A stretch of 64,000 nucleotides of DNA from the NCBI GenBank assembly GCA_022009855.1, contig CP091727.1, positions 1,054,001 through 1,118,000 on the forward strand, given 5' to 3'. This document shows, one piece after another, positions 9,659 to 21,693 of the stretch. The stretch comes from Lentisphaeria bacterium. Its GTDB lineage: Bacteria; Verrucomicrobiota; Lentisphaeria; Victivallales; Victivallaceae. A program made the translations under genes and the position numbers. The first letter of the stretch is position 1. Each line of letters opens with the position of its first letter. Below the pieces are notes generated by a model. The model did not search any database and was not told the DNA's origin. It saw only the letters and a program-made list of their open reading frames with translations.

Positions 9659-10667
9659 ATGCAATCCCAACTCGAACAGCTCCCGGAGGAGATCGCGCAG
9701 CTCGGCGGAGCATTCTCGCTTCTCCGCGCGGAAATCGGCAAGGCGGTCATCGGGCAGGAGGCGGTCATCGAGGCGGTGCTTGCCGCGCTGCTGGCCGGCG
9801 GCCACTGTCTGCTGCAGGGAGTGCCCGGGCTGGCCAAGACGCTGCTGGTGCAGAGCCTCGGCCAGGCGCTGGCGCTCGACTTCCGCCGCGTGCAGTTCAC
9901 CCCGGACCTGATGCCGGGAGATATCACCGGCAGCGACATTCTCGACGAGGAGCCGGGCAGCGGACGGCGCGAACTGCGCTTCATCCCCGGGCCGGTCTTC
10001 ACCAATCTGCTGCTGGCCGACGAGATCAACCGGACGCCGCCGAAGACGCAGGCGGCGCTGCTGGGAGGCGATGCAGGAGCGTCAGGTCTCAAACCACGGT
10101 GTTCGCAATCCGCTGCCGCGCCCTTCTTCGTGCTGGCGACGCAGAATCCGATCGAGCAGGAGGGAACCTATCCGCTGCCGGAGGCGCAGCTTGACCGCTT
10201 CATGTTCCTGATCAAGCTCACCTATCCGGAGCGGGACCAGGAGATCACGATTCTGCGCGAAACCACCGGGAACAGCCGTCCGCAGCCGCAGCCGGTGCTC
10301 GATGCGGAGATGCTGCTCCGCTTCCAGAAGAGCGTGCGTTCGATTCCGGTGAGCGACCATGTGATCGCCTACTGTGCCGACCTCGCCCGGATGTCGCGGC
10401 CGGAGAATCCGGACGCGCCCGATTTCATCCGCGAAAATCTCTCCTACGGAGCCGGCCCCCGGGCGGGACAGTATCTTCTGCTGGCGGCACGCGGCCGCCG
10501 CCGCGCTGGAGGGGCGGATCAACGTGAGCTGCGCCGACGTGCGCCGGTTCGCGCCGGAGGTGCTGCGTCACCGCATCGCCTGCAACTTCCACGCGGTCGG
10601 GGAGAACCTGACCAGCGACATCCTCGTGGGAAAGCTGCTGGAAGCGGTACCGGAGAGCGCCGAATAA
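9659..10667 (+). CDS. MoxR family AAA+ ATPase, frameshifted
   Basis: A AAA+ chaperone-like ATPase of the MoxR class, with Walker A GVPGLAKT, Walker B LLLADEINR, a sensor-1-like VLATQNPIEQEGTYPLPEAQ and the arginine-containing LDRF. The region 10063-10125 is out of frame between a GGG run and a CCC run; undoing the gain and the loss restores the canonical ALLEAMQERQV. A third shift near 10490 separates the C-terminal lid domain (INVSCADVRRFAPEVLRHRI). Length about 335 residues, as usual for the family. MoxR proteins work with VWA-domain proteins in metal insertion or envelope assembly. The stop is followed after one base by the next ATG, so the genes are tightly coupled. Confidence 0.92.
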
Positions 10668-10668
10668 G

Positions 10669-11581
10669 ATGAAACGCGAAGCCGCCTCCGGATTCACCTA
10701 TCTGCCGGCCCGGACCCTGGAGAGTCTCAAGGGGATCGAGCTGGTCGCCCGCTCGCTGGTCGAAGGGGCGCTGCTCGGACTGCACCGCTCGCCGTACCAT
10801 GGGTTCTCGTCGGAGTTCGCCGGGGACCGCAAGTACGCCCCGGGCGATTCGATCCGCTATCTGGACTGGAAGGCGCTGGCGCGCAGCGGGAAATATTACA
10901 TCAAGGAGTTCGAGGAGGAGAGCAACCTCAAGAGCTACATCCTGCTCGACGGCTCCGGTTCGATGGCGATGAGCGATCCAGCGGGACATCCGGTCAAGTT
11001 TCATTACGCCTGTTATCTTGCGGCGGCCTTTTGCTACCTTATGTATCAGCAGAGGGACGCGTCCGGGCTCTTCGTCTACTCCGACCGGATTCTGCGGGCC
11101 TCTCCGGCGCGCGCGGGCCGGGCGAACCTCACCGCGCTGCTGGGCACGCTCGAATCGCTCAAACCGGAGGGGGGCGACCCGCAACGGTGCCTGTCTGCGG
11201 CAGATCGCCGAACAGCTGCCGCGCCGTTCGCTCGCGATTCTCTTTTCCGACCTCTTCTCGCTCGACGGGGATTTTGCTCCGGCACTGCGGCTGCTCCGGT
11301 TCAAGCAGTGCGAGGTGATCCTCTTTCAGGTGCTCAACGACGCGGAACTCACCTTCCCCTATCGCGGGCGGGTGGAGCTCCAGGATCTCGAAACCGGGCA
11401 GCGGCTGGAGCTGGAGGCGGAGCCGGTCCGCGACGCCTACCTCAAGCGGCTCGAGGAACACAACCGCAAGCTCCGGAATCTCTGCGATTCGATGAATTTC
11501 ATGTTTGAAACGCTGTCGAGCTCGACGCCGTTCGAGCGGGCGCTGGCGGCATACTTCGCAAAACGGGAGAAACTGTTCTGA
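10669..11581 (+). CDS. DUF58 domain protein (VWA-like), frameshifted
   Basis: It contains the DUF58 signature PGDSIRYLDWKALARSG followed by YIKEFEEESNL, then a VWA-like strand with a MIDAS-type sequence LLDGSGSMA (about residues 97-105). One frameshift near 11180 divides the protein, and the rest (LAILFSDLFSLDGDFAPAL) continues in another frame to the stop at 11579-11581. Length about 303 residues, as expected. DUF58 proteins are partners of MoxR ATPases. The stop overlaps the next start (TGATG), indicating translational coupling. Confidence 0.9.
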
Positions 11582-13314
11582 TGCTCGACTGGGGCGCACC
11601 GCATCTGCTCTGGATTCTGCCGGCGGTCTGGCTGGCGGCACTGGTGCTGCACCTCTACTTCCGGCGGCGCCGGATGGTGGTGCGCTTCTCCGACCTCGAA
11701 TTCTTTCTGCGCGACGAACACCATCCGGCGATGCGCCGCAGGCTCCGGGACCTTTTGAAACTGCTGGTGCGTTTTCTGATTCTGACGCTGCCGGTTCTCG
11801 CTGTCGCGCAGCCGCGGCTGCGCGGAATCGCTCCGCCGGGGAGCGGCGCGGTGCGACGGGCGATCGTGCTGGACGACTCCTTCTCGATGGAGCGGAAACT
11901 CCCGGCGGGGGAGAGCGCGTTTCAAGAGGCGCAGCGCACCGCGCTTGCGTTGCTGGACGGGTTCGACGACGGCGGGGAGACCGCGCTCTTCTTCACCTCC
12001 GCCCGGCCCGGTGTGCTGCCGACCGCCGACCGCGACAAGGTGCGCCGGGCGATCCGCGAGGCGAAGACGGCATCCCACGCGGGAACGCTCTCGGGAAGCG
12101 CTTGCCGAAGCGGTCCGGACGGTGCGGGACGGAGAGGTGTTTCTCCTCTCCGACTTCCAGAAGAGCACTCTGGGCAGCTGGAACGAAGCAAAGGAAGCGC
12201 GTGTCTACGCCCTGCCGCTGCGGGGGCGCGAGGACAATCTTTCGGTGGAAATCGCCGGATTCTCCGAACTGCCCCGACGGGCGGGTGTACGTCGGCAACT
12301 CCGGGGAACGGTGGTCAACCATTCGAACCGGCCGGTGGAGAGCCGGGTGGAGTTTCTGCTCAACTCGCGTCCGGCCGGCGAGCGGCTGCTGAGCCTCTCG
12401 CCGGGAGAAAGAGCGGACGTGGCCTTCGAATTCACACCGCCGCCGGGCGACTGTTCCGGAAGTGTTGCGGTCGAAGATGAGAACATTCCCGGCGACAACC
12501 GGGCGAAATTCTCATTCCGGGTCGCAGAGACGTTGAAAATTGCTCTGGTGCGCGGCACCGGTGGCTCCTCCGATCCCTTCTACTTTCTGCGCTACGCACT
12601 CGATCCCGACGGAGACGGGCGGTTCGGAGTCCGGTTCGAGGAGCTCTCTCCGGCGGAACTCGGTTCGGCCGACCTCCGCCGGTTCGGGCTGGTAATCGTC
12701 GCCGGAACAGTGCCGGAGAACCGCTGCAATGAGTTCGTGAAGAACGGAGGGCGGCTCTGGCGGCTCCCCGCTCCCGGGGAAAACAGCTTCCGGCGGCAGG
12801 AAAGAAAGCGAAGTTTTCCGGGGCGCTCGCGCCGCTCAACGATCTGCTGGAGCTGGATTTCATCGCATGGAAACAGATTGCGCCGCTCCCGGTTCCGGAA
12901 GGCGCCGAAACATGGCTCTCCTTCTCTGACGGCACTGCGCTGCTGACAAGGCGGCGGCTCGGCGACGGCATCCGGTTCGACAGTGCGTTCGACCTGCGCA
13001 ACCGCGCTTCGAACTGGCCGCTGCTGCGCTCCTTCCCGGTGGCGATGGCGAAACTGGTGGAAGCGATGGCGCCGGACGATGCGTCCTCCGTCACCCGCAG
13101 CGAACCGGCCGGAGCGGAATCGGAACCCGCCGTCGCATCCGGGGCGGAACTGCGCCGCACTCTTCCCGGGGTGCGCGAACTGCGGCTGGACGGCGACTGG
13201 CGGCTGCGGCTCGAAGAGCTCCGGCGCGGCACCGAGCTGGCCGGCTGGCTTCTGCTCACGGCGCTGCTGCTCTTCGGCGTTGACTGCTGGATGTGCAGAA
13301 AGGAGGCCGCATGA
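11581..13314 (+). CDS. BatA-type membrane protein with VWA domain, frameshifted
   Basis: The N-terminus (LDWGAPHLLWILPAVWLAA and a second helix LVRFLILTLPVLAVAQP) is the two-helix BatA / aerotolerance-regulator domain. A VWA domain follows with MIDAS-like VLDDSFSMERK. The middle is a beta-rich periplasmic region, and the C-terminus has a final membrane helix (GWLLLTALLLFGVDCW) and a short basic tail. Frameshifts lie near 12090 and 12780, and possibly a pair near 12270-12310. The end overlaps the next start by four bases (ATGA at 13311-13314). It would be an inner-membrane component acting with the MoxR and DUF58 proteins. Confidence 0.78.
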
Positions 13315-15349
13315 TCTCGTTCGCTCCACTGGTGCCGGTCTGGCTGCTGCTGCTCTCGCTCGCCGCGGTGGGATATTGCATCCTGCGTACGACGACGCGT
13401 CGCCGACTCCGGCTGGTCTGCTGGCTGCTGGCCGGACTTCTGGCAATCATGGCGGCCAATCCGGTGGTGATCGTCCGCCGTCCGGACGACCGGACCGGCC
13501 GGGTGGCGGTGCTGGTGGACTCCTCGCTTTCGATGGATGTTTGCGACACCTCCTCCGGGAAATCGCGACTTGCGGCAGCCGACGAATTCGCCCGCCAACT
13601 GCTCCGCCGCCTCGGCAATGGAATTCCGTCTGAACGGCTCGACTTCGACTGGCAGTTGAAAACGGAACACGCGGAGCAGCCCGGAGGTGCGGCCCATTTC
13701 CGGGGCGCGTTCGCGGCGCTCGACCGCCGGTTCGGCACGGGGGCGCTCGCCGCAACGGTACTGCTCACCGACGGCGGGGACGTTTCCGGCCACCGGATGG
13801 AGAGCGCGGATTCTCCGGTGTTCGCCGTGAAGTTCGGCAGCGAACTCAACGCGGTGCCCAACCTTTCCTTCGGAGAATTCCGGGTGCCGGAGACCGCGCG
13901 CGCCGGAGCGGCGCTCGATCTGCGGCTCCCGGTGACGCTCACCGGGTTTGATTCACCGCAGCAGGTTGAATTCAAACTTTCGATCGACGGCGAACCGGTG
14001 ACGACCGAACGCTTCGAACTGCGGCCGGGCGAGACCCGGCAGGTTCCGGTCAAGGCGGAGCTCGCCATGGCGGGACTTCACCGCCTCACCTTCGAACTCG
14101 CACCGCTGCCGGGCGAGGTGACCGCGCTGGACAACCGCCGCACCGCCGCGGTCGACGCCGAACCGGACTCCCGCTTTACGCTGATCTCGTTCGCCCGCCT
14201 CTCCACCGGATTCCGTCCGCTGGTCCGCTTCTTCACCCGGACACGGGCGGATTTCACCGCGCTCTATCCGGCCGGAGCGGCGGGCGGCGTCCGCCGGATC
14301 GGCTCCAGTGCCGGAAAGGGATTCGAAAAAGGGCTGCCGAATTCCGCCGAAGCGCTGAAACCGGTCGGTACCTTGATTCTCGGCGACTTCGATGAAGTTG
14401 GCTGTTCCCGGGAACAGCTCGCCGCCGTCGAAGCTTATGTGGAACAGGGCGGCACGCTGGTGCTGCTCGGCGGCTCGGATTCCTTCTCCGTCACGCCGGG
14501 ATCGGCCGCCGCACGGCTGCTCCCCTTCACGCCATCGCCACAGCAACTGCCCGATGTGCCGCTGGAAATCACCGCGCCGCCGGAGAGCCCCTTCGCCGAC
14601 AGACTCCGCCCGGGAACGGTTCGCGGACTCCGCGCAGTGGAATCGCTCAAGCCGGGCGCGGCCGTCCTGCTTCAGGCCGGGGAGTTCCCGCTGGTGGTCG
14701 CCATGCCCTACGGTCGGGGACAGGTGGCGGCCATCCTATCGCCGTCACTCCCGTTATGGGGCAAAAACGCCTCCGAGCGCGACGCCAATTTCGGAACCTT
14801 CTGGTCGGAACTCTCCGCCTGGCTGAGCAGCCGCGCCGCCGCGCAGTGGCGGGTGGAGTTGATTCCGGAACTTCCGCTGCCGGACGAGGCGGTGGCGATC
14901 CGCGTGACGCCGCCGCCGGATACGGAAGAGGTGATCGGGACCTTCTCGACGGCAAAAGGGGCGTCGCGAACGCTCTCTTCCGACGGCAGAACTCCGGCAA
15001 TTTTCTCTCCTCCATCACCTTCCCCGACGGCGCGGCGGGTGAACTGGAGGTGGTCGCCCGGAGCAAATCCAGACCCGAAGCGCGCCGGGTGGTGCCGATC
15101 GCCGTCGGGAAAGCGATGGAGGAGAGTTCCGAACTGCGCACTCTCGACGGGAACTTCCGCCGCATCGCCGCTCCGGAGCGGATCTACGCCCCCGCCGATC
15201 TCGACCGTCTGGCAGCCGACCTTGCCGAACTGGCCTCGCACAATGCGACCGAGCGGGAGTTCCGTCCGGTCTTTGAAACAATCTGGTTTCTCGCGGCGGC
15301 ACTGCTGCTGGCGGGACTCATCTGGTTCATGAGGAGGAGACTGCATTGA
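13311..15349 (+). CDS. membrane VWA / glutamine-amidotransferase-like protein, frameshifted once
   Basis: The start ATG at 13311 follows AAAGGAGG and overlaps the previous stop. Two N-terminal membrane helices (VPVWLLLLSLAAVGYCIL and LVCWLLAGLLAIMAANP) are followed by a VWA domain with MIDAS-type VLVDSSLSMD and TVLLTDGGDVSG. A class I glutamine-amidotransferase-like domain (TLILGDFDEVGCSREQ, YVEQGGTLVLLGG, GRGQVAAILSP) precedes a last membrane helix (IWFLAAALLLAGLIWFM). One frameshift near 15000 separates the last ~110 residues. This domain combination is common in planctomycete and verrucomicrobial MoxR operons. Likely an inner-membrane scaffold; function unknown. Confidence 0.8.
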
Positions 15350-16460
15350 AGATCGATCACGTTCTGCGCCGGACACAGTTCCGGTTCACTGCGCTTTTCG
15401 CCGCACTCTTCACCGCGGCGGCGACGGCGTTTGCCGAATCCGCGGTGATCCTCTATTCCGACGGCAGCAGCCGGTCGGGCGAGCTCTCGATCATGGGGAA
15501 CCGACCGCTGATCCTGCGGCTTCCCGACAGCAAGATCCAGCAGAAATTCCAGCTTGCCGACCTCGTTTCGATCACCCAGAGCGTCGAGAGCGCGACGATG
15601 AACCGCCCCTGGCTCTACACCGAGGCGGGCAAGGTGGACAAAACCTATCTCGACGGAAGCTATCCCTTCATCAACTTCGCCACCGAGGTGGAACTGGTCT
15701 CCGGCAAGAAACTCAAGGGGCATCTGATCTCGCTCGCCTTCCGGCTGCGCGGTGAAGACGGGAGCGGGAAAATCTTCCTCACTCGACAGATCAAGGGCAA
15801 GGTCGGCGAAACGCTCGAGGAGAAGGTCTACCCGGTCACCATCCGCTTTCCGAAGGCGGAGAAGGTTCCGGCGAAACCGGTCACCGGGAAACTCTCCGGC
15901 TACGGGAAACTGCAGGCGGCGACATTGCTCGACGTGGAACGCAACGTGGTCTGTCCCGGTTCGGTCAAGGCGGACGGTTCCTTCCGTTTCCCCCGCTGCT
16001 GCCGGGGAAATACGAACTCTATCTGCGCACCGACCGCTTTCTCCTCTACGGCCTCGCCGGAACGCCGGTCAAACCGGAGGAGCTCGAAGAGATACGCCGG
16101 GTCGTTCCGCTGGCCGACGACTTCTTCCCCGACCGTTGGCTGCTGGAGGCCAACGGCGATGCGAAGCGGGCGCGGGCGCTCATTTACAAGCGGCGGTCGA
16201 ACTTCTACGCCGCCGAAAAACATGTGCCCGGCGGCGGCTACGTCTGGCACCTGGATATCTGGAACTTTCACTTCGACGGCGAAGCGTGGAAGCTCGACAC
16301 CCGCCAGATTCCGGTGCGTTACAAACAGCCGGGCAGCGATTCCCCGCGCAAACTTTTGAAACTCGACCGGCTCGGCCGCATCGCGCCGGGCGATCATATC
16401 GAACTTGAAATGGGACGGAAAGGCGAGAATGAAGGACAGTTTATCCGCAATCTTGATTGA
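15346..16460 (+). CDS. exported protein of the MoxR operon, TTG start, frameshifted
   Basis: The best start is a TTG at 15346, overlapping the previous stop and preceded by GAGGAGG. The N-terminus is a signal peptide (LFAALFTAAATAFA). The mature part begins with a beta-rich region that resembles SHD1/Sm-like sequences (AVILYSDGSSRSGELSIMG and KFQLADLVSITQ). A later carboxypeptidase-regulatory-like stretch covers GKLSGYGKLQAATLL and, after a frameshift near 15990, LPGKYELYLRTDRFLLYGL. I do not recognise a specific family. It sits between VWA proteins and the large coiled-coil protein, so a structural envelope role is likely. The end overlaps the next gene by about 30 bases. Confidence 0.62.
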
Positions 16461-19400
16461 GTTCCGCCGCTATCTCTTCCGCCGCGCGGCCGTCTCGACG
16501 CTCTTCAGTGTCGGAGCGCTCCTCATCGCGGGTGCACTCGGCGCGGCGGCACTGGACAACCTCTTCGGCTGGAACGATTTTTTACGCTGGATGCTCTGGG
16601 CGCTCCTGCTCTCTCTGCCGCTCGGCGGCATCTGGAGGGTCGGCCGCTCTCTCCGCACCCTCTTCCGCCGGAGCGACCGCTCCATCGCACTCGAACTGGA
16701 AGGGCGGCTCCACATTCCCGGCAACGCGCTGGTCAACGGGGTCGAATTCCGCAGGCGCACCGATCTGCCTGAGTCGATCCGGCGGGTCTACGCCGGATAT
16801 GCCTCCGCCGCGGCGGAGAAGCGGGAGAAGTTCCGAATTTTCCGGGTGCCGGAACTGCGCCGGCAGGGCGGAATGCTGCTCGGGCAATTCTCCTCTTCGC
16901 CGGCTATGCCGCGCTCTGGCCCCGCCCGGCCGCGAACGCTTTCCGCCGGATCGCCATGCCGTGGCGCGAACTCGCTCCCATCAACCGGACCGAATTCCGG
17001 GTTGAACCCGGCGACGTGGAGATTCCCTACGGCGGCCGGGTGCTGGTCCGCGCATCGGCGCTGATCGACGGCCGCCCACGCGCCGGGCTGCGGCTGCGGA
17101 TTGAGTCGGGAGAAAGCGTCTCCACCCTCGACATGACCGGTCACGACCGCGGCGCCACCCGGGAACTCTCCGGCATCATCCGCGACGCCGTCTACCGGAT
17201 CGAATGCGGACGCGACACCTCGCGCAGCTACCGCATCCGGGTCCGCCCCGCACCGCGCTTCGAAGCGATCGAACTTGCCGCAACTCCACCCGCCTACCTC
17301 GGACTGAAGACAAAGAGTTCCACCGAACCGCGCGGAGAATTCACCCTCTGGAAAGGGGCGGCATCCGCTTCTCAGCCCGTCCGCCGGCCGGATACCGGAT
17401 GGAGGTGGTTCCCGGAGAGTCCTTCGTGCTCAACTCCGACACCACACTTGCGGTCACGCTGATCGACGCCGTCGACGGAATCCGCTACCCGGACTCCGCC
17501 CGCTACCTCCTGAAATGCCGGACCGATCGCCCCCCCTCGGTGCGCTTCCTCAACCGCGAACGGAACTTCGAGGCGCCCGCCGGGTCGACGGTGATGCTGG
17601 AAATCGCCGCCGAAGACGACGCGGCGCTCCGCAGGATCGTTCTCTCCGCCCGGCGCGAGAGGCAGAGCGCCGAGATCCGAAGCTATGACTATCCGGGAAC
17701 TCCGCCCGGAAAACCATCCGCGAAGCGGTCCCTTTCCGGCTGAGTCCGCGCGATTTCCCGCCGGGCAGCACGGTCGAAGTACACTGCACGGCGTTCGATT
17801 TCCAGCCCGATTCCCGCCCGGAACCGCCCTGCCGCTCACCATCCACGTCACCGATCCTCTGGATGAACTGCGGCGAGCCGCATCCAGCCAGAGCGACGGC
17901 AGACTCTACAAAATCCTCTTCTCCATGCTTGACAAGCAGGAGGCGGCGCGCAGTTTCGTCACCGCCCGGCTCCGGAATTTCCGCTACAACGACGCGCGCA
18001 CGCTTCACAACCGCCAGCGGGAGATCGCCCGGCTCAGCAAATCCACCCGGCCGCTGGTAAAGGCGATGCGGAACGCCGGAGCGATTCCGGCGAAGGCCGC
18101 CGATGCGATCGATGCGCTCGGCCCGGATGTGTTCACTCCGCTTGAAAAAGAAGACCGCTCCCCCCTTCAACCGCTCCGGAGACACTCTGACCCGCCATCT
18201 CAACGAGGTGGTGCTCCACCAGAGCGCCGCCATCGACCGGCTGCGCCGGCTGCTGACCGGACTGGCCGCCGTCCGCCGCAACTGGGAGAAACGCGAACAG
18301 AAGAAGATCGAGGCCGCCGAAGAGAAGAAGTTCTACGAAAAACTGCAGGACCTTCAGGAGAAACTAGCCGAATTCCGCACCGAACAGAAAAAGATCATCG
18401 CTCAGACTGAGGCGTTCGATCCGGCGAAGACCGACGACTGGAGCGAAGGAGAGGAGAAGCTCCTCGGCGACCTCGCCGCGAAGGAGGCGGAGTTCAGTCA
18501 ATACTTCCGGGCCGCCTTCAACGACCTCTCCAAGCTTCAGAGCCAGGACTTCTCCAACTCCGCGATGGCTGATGAATTCGTCGAGATGTACGAGGAGCTT
18601 CAGAAGGCGGGCGACGCTCTGGTCAAAAGAAGATCGAAATCGCCACCCTCGCCGAAAACACCGCCTGCGACAGCGCCGAAGCGGTCGCAAACAATCTCGA
18701 ACGCTGGCTCTCCGACGCCAAGGACTACATCAAGTGGATCTCCGAGGAAAACGGCGAAATGGCCGACGTCGATCTCACCGACCTGCCCGCAGAACTCACC
18801 GACATCATCGGAGATCTCATCGAAACCGAAGAGGAGATGACCGAGGATACCTCCGACGGCACCAACTCCTTCACCTTCGACACCGACGACGGCCTCGGCT
18901 GGGGCGTCTCCGACGGCACTATTGACAGCATGCAGGCCAAGGGAATCACCGGCAACGTGCTGCCCAACAACAACGAGGTTGGCGGCCGCTCCGGTGAAGG
19001 GCGCTCCGGCAAATCCTCCGGCCAGTTCGTCGAAAAGACCGCCACCGGCAAGGGAGGACGCAAAACTCCCACCCGGCTGGTCCAGTCCCCCTTCGAAGCG
19101 GGGACCGTCGAAGACCGCTCCAACGACGCCCAGGGCGGCGCCACCGGAGGCGGAAAACAGTCCGGCGTCGGCTCCGAAGGCCTCTCCGGCACCACCCCCG
19201 ACCAGGACCCCGCCATCGCCGCCCGGCTCGCCGGAGAGCAGGCGGAACTTAAGCAGCGCACTCTCGCTCTGCTCCGGCAGGTCAGCGCCCGCGGGCTCCC
19301 TTCCGGCGAACTCTACACAGCTCTCCGCAAGATCGACGAACTCGCCCGCGTCGACTCCTCCTCGGAGTCCGGAGGAGCCGACATCCGCCGCATCCGGGGG

Positions 19401-19621
19401 AAATCGCCGCCGCATTGCGCAGAGCCCGCACCGCCATCGACGCCGTCGCCCGCGCCGACGCCGAAACCATCCGCACCACCCGGCTGCGGAAGTTCTCCGC
19501 CGGAACCGCCGCGGCGGAAAAGATTCCGCCCGGATACGACGACTGGGTCGGCAGCTACTTCAAGGCGCTCGGTGCAGAGGATTCCGCGGAGCCGAACTCA
19601 CAGCTCAATGACAAGGAGTGA
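16429..19621 (+). CDS. very large membrane coiled-coil protein (DUF4175-like), multiply frameshifted
   Basis: About 1060 residues if the breaks are joined. The N-terminus has two membrane helices (VSTLFSVGALLIAGALGAAAL and LRWMLWALLLSLPLGGIW) and resembles DUF4175-type proteins. A third helix is likely near the first break, followed by beta-rich domains (YGGRVLVRASALIDG, VTLIDAVDGIRYPDSARYL). Then come long charged coiled coils (EKREQKKIEAAEEKKFYEKLQ), an acidic stretch and a Gly/Ser/Thr-rich linker near 18950-19200. Frameshifts fall near 16885, 17360, 17705, 17822, 18160, 18625 and 19400. The start at 16429 has a GGAAAGGCGAG site. Such giant proteins close MoxR/VWA operons in planctomycetes and relatives. 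Function unknown; an envelope-spanning structural role is inferred. Confidence 0.7.
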
Positions 19622-19625
19622 AATC

Positions 19626-20293
19626 ATGCGCAGTTACCCGTTGTTCATTCTCTTCGCCGCCTTCGCTCTGGGTGCGGAAAATCTCCTGCCCAACGGCAAT
19701 TTCGATGAAGGGAAAACCGAGGCCCTCCACTGGGAGAAGGTGGACAATCTCACCAGCTTCTGGCGCACCGACGGCGCCCGCGGCCGCATCCTCGAACTCG
19801 ACACCCGCCCCGAACGCTATCAGGTGCTCGAATACCAGAAGAAACGCAAGGAGAATCCCGCAACCCCGCCCCCGAAGCCGGTCATTCCCTCCAACCCGCT
19901 CAAAAGCGTCGGCGCCTATGAGGGAGCCGCGCTCGACAGCGTCCTGCTCGACGTCAAACCCGGAAAGGACTACAAACTCTCCGTCGACTATCTCGGCAGA
20001 GGCACTCCGTTCGTCTGGATCAAGGGTTTCATGATCCATCCGAGACGCAAAACACTGACCGACTGCTACCAGACCCGTCTCGCCCCGAAGGGCTCCCTTC
20101 GGGGAAATGGCGCACCGCCGCAATCACCTTCCGCCCCCCTCGAAACACCGTGAAGATGAAGGTCCGCATCTACGCCTACTGGCCGGCCGGCGTCTACCGC
20201 TTCGACAACGTCCGCCTCGAAGAGATCACGCCCGCCGAAGCCGCCGAACTCAGGAAGAAACGCAGCGAAACCGACGAACCGCCGGAAAAGTGA
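19626..20293 (+). CDS. exported carbohydrate-binding-like protein, frameshifted
   Basis: A short signal peptide (LFILFAAFALGAENLLPNG) runs into a CBM4/9-like jelly-roll pattern: NLLPNGNFDEG at the mature start, then LDVKPGKDYKLSVDYLGRG and, after a frameshift near 20100, VYRFDNVRLEEI, the usual last strand. About 222 residues. The start follows AAGGAG and is only 4 bases from the previous stop, so it is the last gene of the MoxR operon. The ligand cannot be told from sequence. Confidence 0.68.
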
Positions 20294-20340
20294 TCCGGAT
20301 GGTTCCAACTCAAATAAATTGAACAGGGAGGAAAATCCGA

Positions 20341-20799
20341 TGAAAATGAAACAACTGCTTCTGGGAGTGTTCGCCGCCGTGACCGCCGTTCTCTGCGGCG
20401 CCGGGTGTGCCGGAGTCAACTGCTGTGAGTCCGCCGCCGCTCCGCTTGCCGGAACCGCGTGGAAACTCGATCTCGCCACTCTCCCCGGCACGGAAGGCAA
20501 CTGGGCAAAACCGGCAAACGCCGTCACCCTCTCCTTCGCTCCCGCCGGAAAGGGAGGCGGGTCGTGTCTCCGGATGTGCCGGCGTCAACCGCTATTTCGG
20601 ACCGGTCACCTGCGATGACGCCGCCGGAACGATCCGGTTCGGCACTCTCGGCGCCACGATGATGGCCGGACCGGGGCTGGAATACGAAAGAGCCTACCTC
20701 AAAATGCTCTCCACGGTCGACTCCTTCTCCATTTCCGGCGGCCGCCTGCTGTTGAAATCCGGCGGAAACACCGTCGCGGAGTTCACCGCGGCAAAGTGA
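20341..20799 (+). CDS. META-domain lipoprotein (HslJ-like), frameshifted
   Basis: The start follows AGGGAGG. The signal peptide ends in a lipobox-like LCGAGC. The mature part matches the META/HslJ pattern: LAGTAWKLD, then after a frameshift near 20565 VSGCAGVNRYFG, TIRFGTLGATMMA, and the helix LEYERAYLKMLSTVDSF. About 152 residues, the expected size. The family is linked to envelope stress and heat-shock responses in other bacteria. The exact role here is unknown. Confidence 0.83.
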
Positions 20800-20821
20800 C
20801 CCCCGGCTCCTAAGACGGCCT

Positions 20822-21687
20822 TCAGAACGCGGTGGCGACGATTCCGGCCAGCACCATCGCGCTTCCGGCCGTCTCCGGCTTCGACGGCCGCTCCCGCAGC
20901 ACCACCCGGCTGTAGAACGCAAATCCCAGAATGTTCGCACCGACGATCAGCGGGATTCCCACATTCCCCAGTCCGGCGCGGCTGAGCTGATCCAGCCCGA
21001 GAAAGAAGATCTTCAGACTCACCAGCGAAAGCAGCGCCATAAAAGCGCCAACCCCAGCGTCGGTCGATTCCAGGCCGGCCGTTCCCGCCGGGACGACATC
21101 ACGAGACACCACCCGGCAAATCCACCCAGCGAAACCAGCGTCGGACGCAATCCCGCCGAATCGTGAAAGTCAGGAATCTGCGACGGCGCCGCATACAGCG
21201 TCTGCACCAGGCCGAAGAGCAGAAACGCCACCAGAGTCGGCAGCAGCACATTCCGCTGCGACCGGAACTGCTCCGCCACCGGAATTAAAATGCCTCCGGC
21301 GATCAGTCCCGTTCCCAGCCACTGTCCGACCGAACCGGTATTCCCCCAGAGCACCACTCCCGCCAGGAACGGAATCACCAGCGCAGCCTGCGAAATCGCC
21401 CACACCGGACCATGATTCCCCCGGCTCATCGCCTGACGCACCACCATCTGCGCTATGGAATTGATGACGCCCCCCGTCCCCACCAGCACGAGAAGAATCA
21501 GCAGTTCCCGCCACACGATTTCACCGAACCGGATGTAGCAGAGTGCAGTGAACAGAATTCCGAAGAAGGTCTGGGCCAGACTGTAGGCGACCACGTCGAA
21601 ACTTTTTTTCGCACACCGGCTCAGCACCACCCCGATCGCCGTCCAGGTGAAACCGGTTAAGATCGCCAGCAGAAATCCCTGCCACAC
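20822..21687 (-). CDS. DMT-superfamily permease (EamA/RhaT-like), frameshifted
   Basis: A hydrophobic protein of about 288 residues and about ten membrane helices, beginning with a GTG at 21687 (LLAILTGFTWTAIGVVLSRCA). Internal repeats such as VWAISQAALVIPFLAGVVLWG and the C-terminal LGNVGIPLIVGANILGFAFY resemble RhaT/GRP-type sugar permeases of the DMT superfamily. One frameshift near 21055 splits off the last two to three helices. It starts seven bases beyond the stop of the upstream IclR gene, so both are probably one operon and IclR may control this transporter. Substrate not determined; a sugar is plausible. Confidence 0.75.
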
Positions 21688-21693
21688 CCCTCT

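Noticed and set aside
12432..13793. 453-codon open frame on the - strand
   Set aside because: Antisense to the BatA-type and VWA genes of the MoxR operon; Arg/Ser/Pro-rich shadow frame.
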